Assembly (NCBI GenBank): GCA_029778535.1
Contig: JAKOQB010000144.1
Location: 41,141-105,140, forward strand
DNA length: 64,000 nucleotides
Reading direction: 5' to 3'
From: Pseudomonadota bacterium
GTDB lineage: Bacteria > Pseudomonadota > Gammaproteobacteria > Burkholderiales > Burkholderiaceae_F
Part shown: positions 63,678 to 64,000 of the stretch, piece after piece
How positions within the stretch are numbered: position 1 is the first letter of the stretch
How the letters are laid out: each line of letters starts with the position of its first letter
Notes under the pieces: model-generated
Databases searched by the model: none
Told to the model about the DNA's origin: nothing
The model's input: only the letters and a program-made list of their open reading frames with translations
Program-made: the position numbers and the translations under genes

Positions 63678-64000
63678 TTACTTTGCGACGCGACCCGAAG
63701 GGCGCTGCTTCGTCGTTTCGACTGGAAGCGCCTTCCAAGCAACGCTCGTCCGTGTGACGCGGACGCCCTCTTCCCTGAGCAACGCCGCCCTGTAGCGTCC
63801 GCTCAGCGGCCAGTTCGGGTTCAGCGTTCCGTCGTCGCGCACGAGGCGCCAGATCGGCCAGCGCGGCTTGCGGCGGCGGGCGATGTCCTCGCTCACGGCG
63901 CCGGCGACGATCGCGGCGAAGATGCCGGTCGTCATCGGGCAGGTGCGATCGGCCTTGAAGCGCTTGGCGAGGCTCGCGCGCAGTTCGGACAACGTGAGCA
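63678..64000 (-). CDS. MGMT-like (alkyltransferase-fold) protein, 5' end outside the window
   Basis: The last 107 or so codons of a protein of the MGMT/methylated-DNA cysteine methyltransferase-like DNA-binding family. The frame is open to the window end (LTLSELRASLAKRFKADRTC, then PMTTGIFAAIVAGAVSEDIA and PIWRLVRDDGTLNPNWP). This matches small MGMT-like proteins with a CPxTTGIF core rather than the PCHR active site of Ogt/Ada, so alkyl transfer is doubtful. A TTG at 63992 is a possible but unlikely start. Convergent with the peptide genes. Confidence 0.72.
   Translation of the reverse strand, partial: LTLSELRASLAKRFKADRTCPMTTGIFAAIVAGAVSEDIARRRKPRWPIWRLVRDDGTLNPNWPLSGRYRAALLREEGVRVTRTSVAWKALPVETTKQRPSGRVAK

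Noticed and set aside
63618..63757. A third small peptide frame after precursor 2 (LDVPAGSGLAPSSSAFPII)
   Set aside because: It lacks the leader consensus and the HCWG end, and it overlaps the MGMT-like gene on the other strand.

Overview
The window is high-GC DNA from a Gram-negative bacterium, most likely a betaproteobacterium (Burkholderiales-like). The evidence is the lipid A/LPS core genes, the gene content (rng, dnaE, gltX, dnaQ, rnhA, gloB, mltD, fabI), RND efflux, and the two-hairpin intergenic repeats that encode the peptide EAGTQLDSRLRGND when read through. No species name can be supported from the sequence alone.

Layout. 1-7670: end of RNase G, an AhpD-like protein, the lipid A flippase gene msbA, a heptosyltransferase-like GT9, an O-antigen ligase and three chained GT2 glycosyltransferases (LPS/core assembly). 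7661-11122: dnaE. 11244-22302: a DUF4124 protein, then a storage-glucan cluster (glgP, glgA, glgC, two GH57 enzymes) ending with an archaeal-type fructose-1,6-bisphosphate aldolase/phosphatase. 22370-27760: a lipoprotein, then a minus-strand operon of NHL/beta-propeller proteins and a nine-CXXCH multiheme cytochrome. This operon is damaged by an out-of-frame fusion near 24083 and by truncation at a mobile island.

27760-37510: a defective P4-like integrative element. It has a 5'-truncated integrase, a toxin-antitoxin locus, an AlpA regulator, a CHC2 primase gene split by a complete 3384-bp IS21-family insertion with a 5-bp target duplication, a RepA-like helicase and a DUF3987-like remnant. 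It ends at tRNA-Glu. 37511-46423: tRNA-Glu and tRNA-Ala, a glyoxalase-fold protein, gltX, tRNA-Val, an acyl-CoA ligase, and a sensor-kinase/LuxR/response-regulator group with two small exported or membrane proteins. 46562-56506: dnaQ, an RND efflux pump, rnhA, a methyltransferase, gloB, mltD and fabI.

56651-63606 is the most unusual part. It holds a SenB-like glycosyltransferase, an HlyD-type adaptor and a C39-peptidase ABC exporter. These are followed by a TPR/HD-GYP c-di-GMP phosphodiesterase-type protein on the other strand. Divergent from that lie two tiny double-glycine-leader peptide genes whose last 15 residues are identical (ELAYVGGGMGIHCWG). I read this as a candidate secreted heptapeptide system (core MGIHCWG): maturation and export by the C39 transporter, and possible sensing by the TPR/HD-GYP protein. 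The sensing step is inference. The window ends inside an MGMT-like (alkyltransferase-fold) gene.
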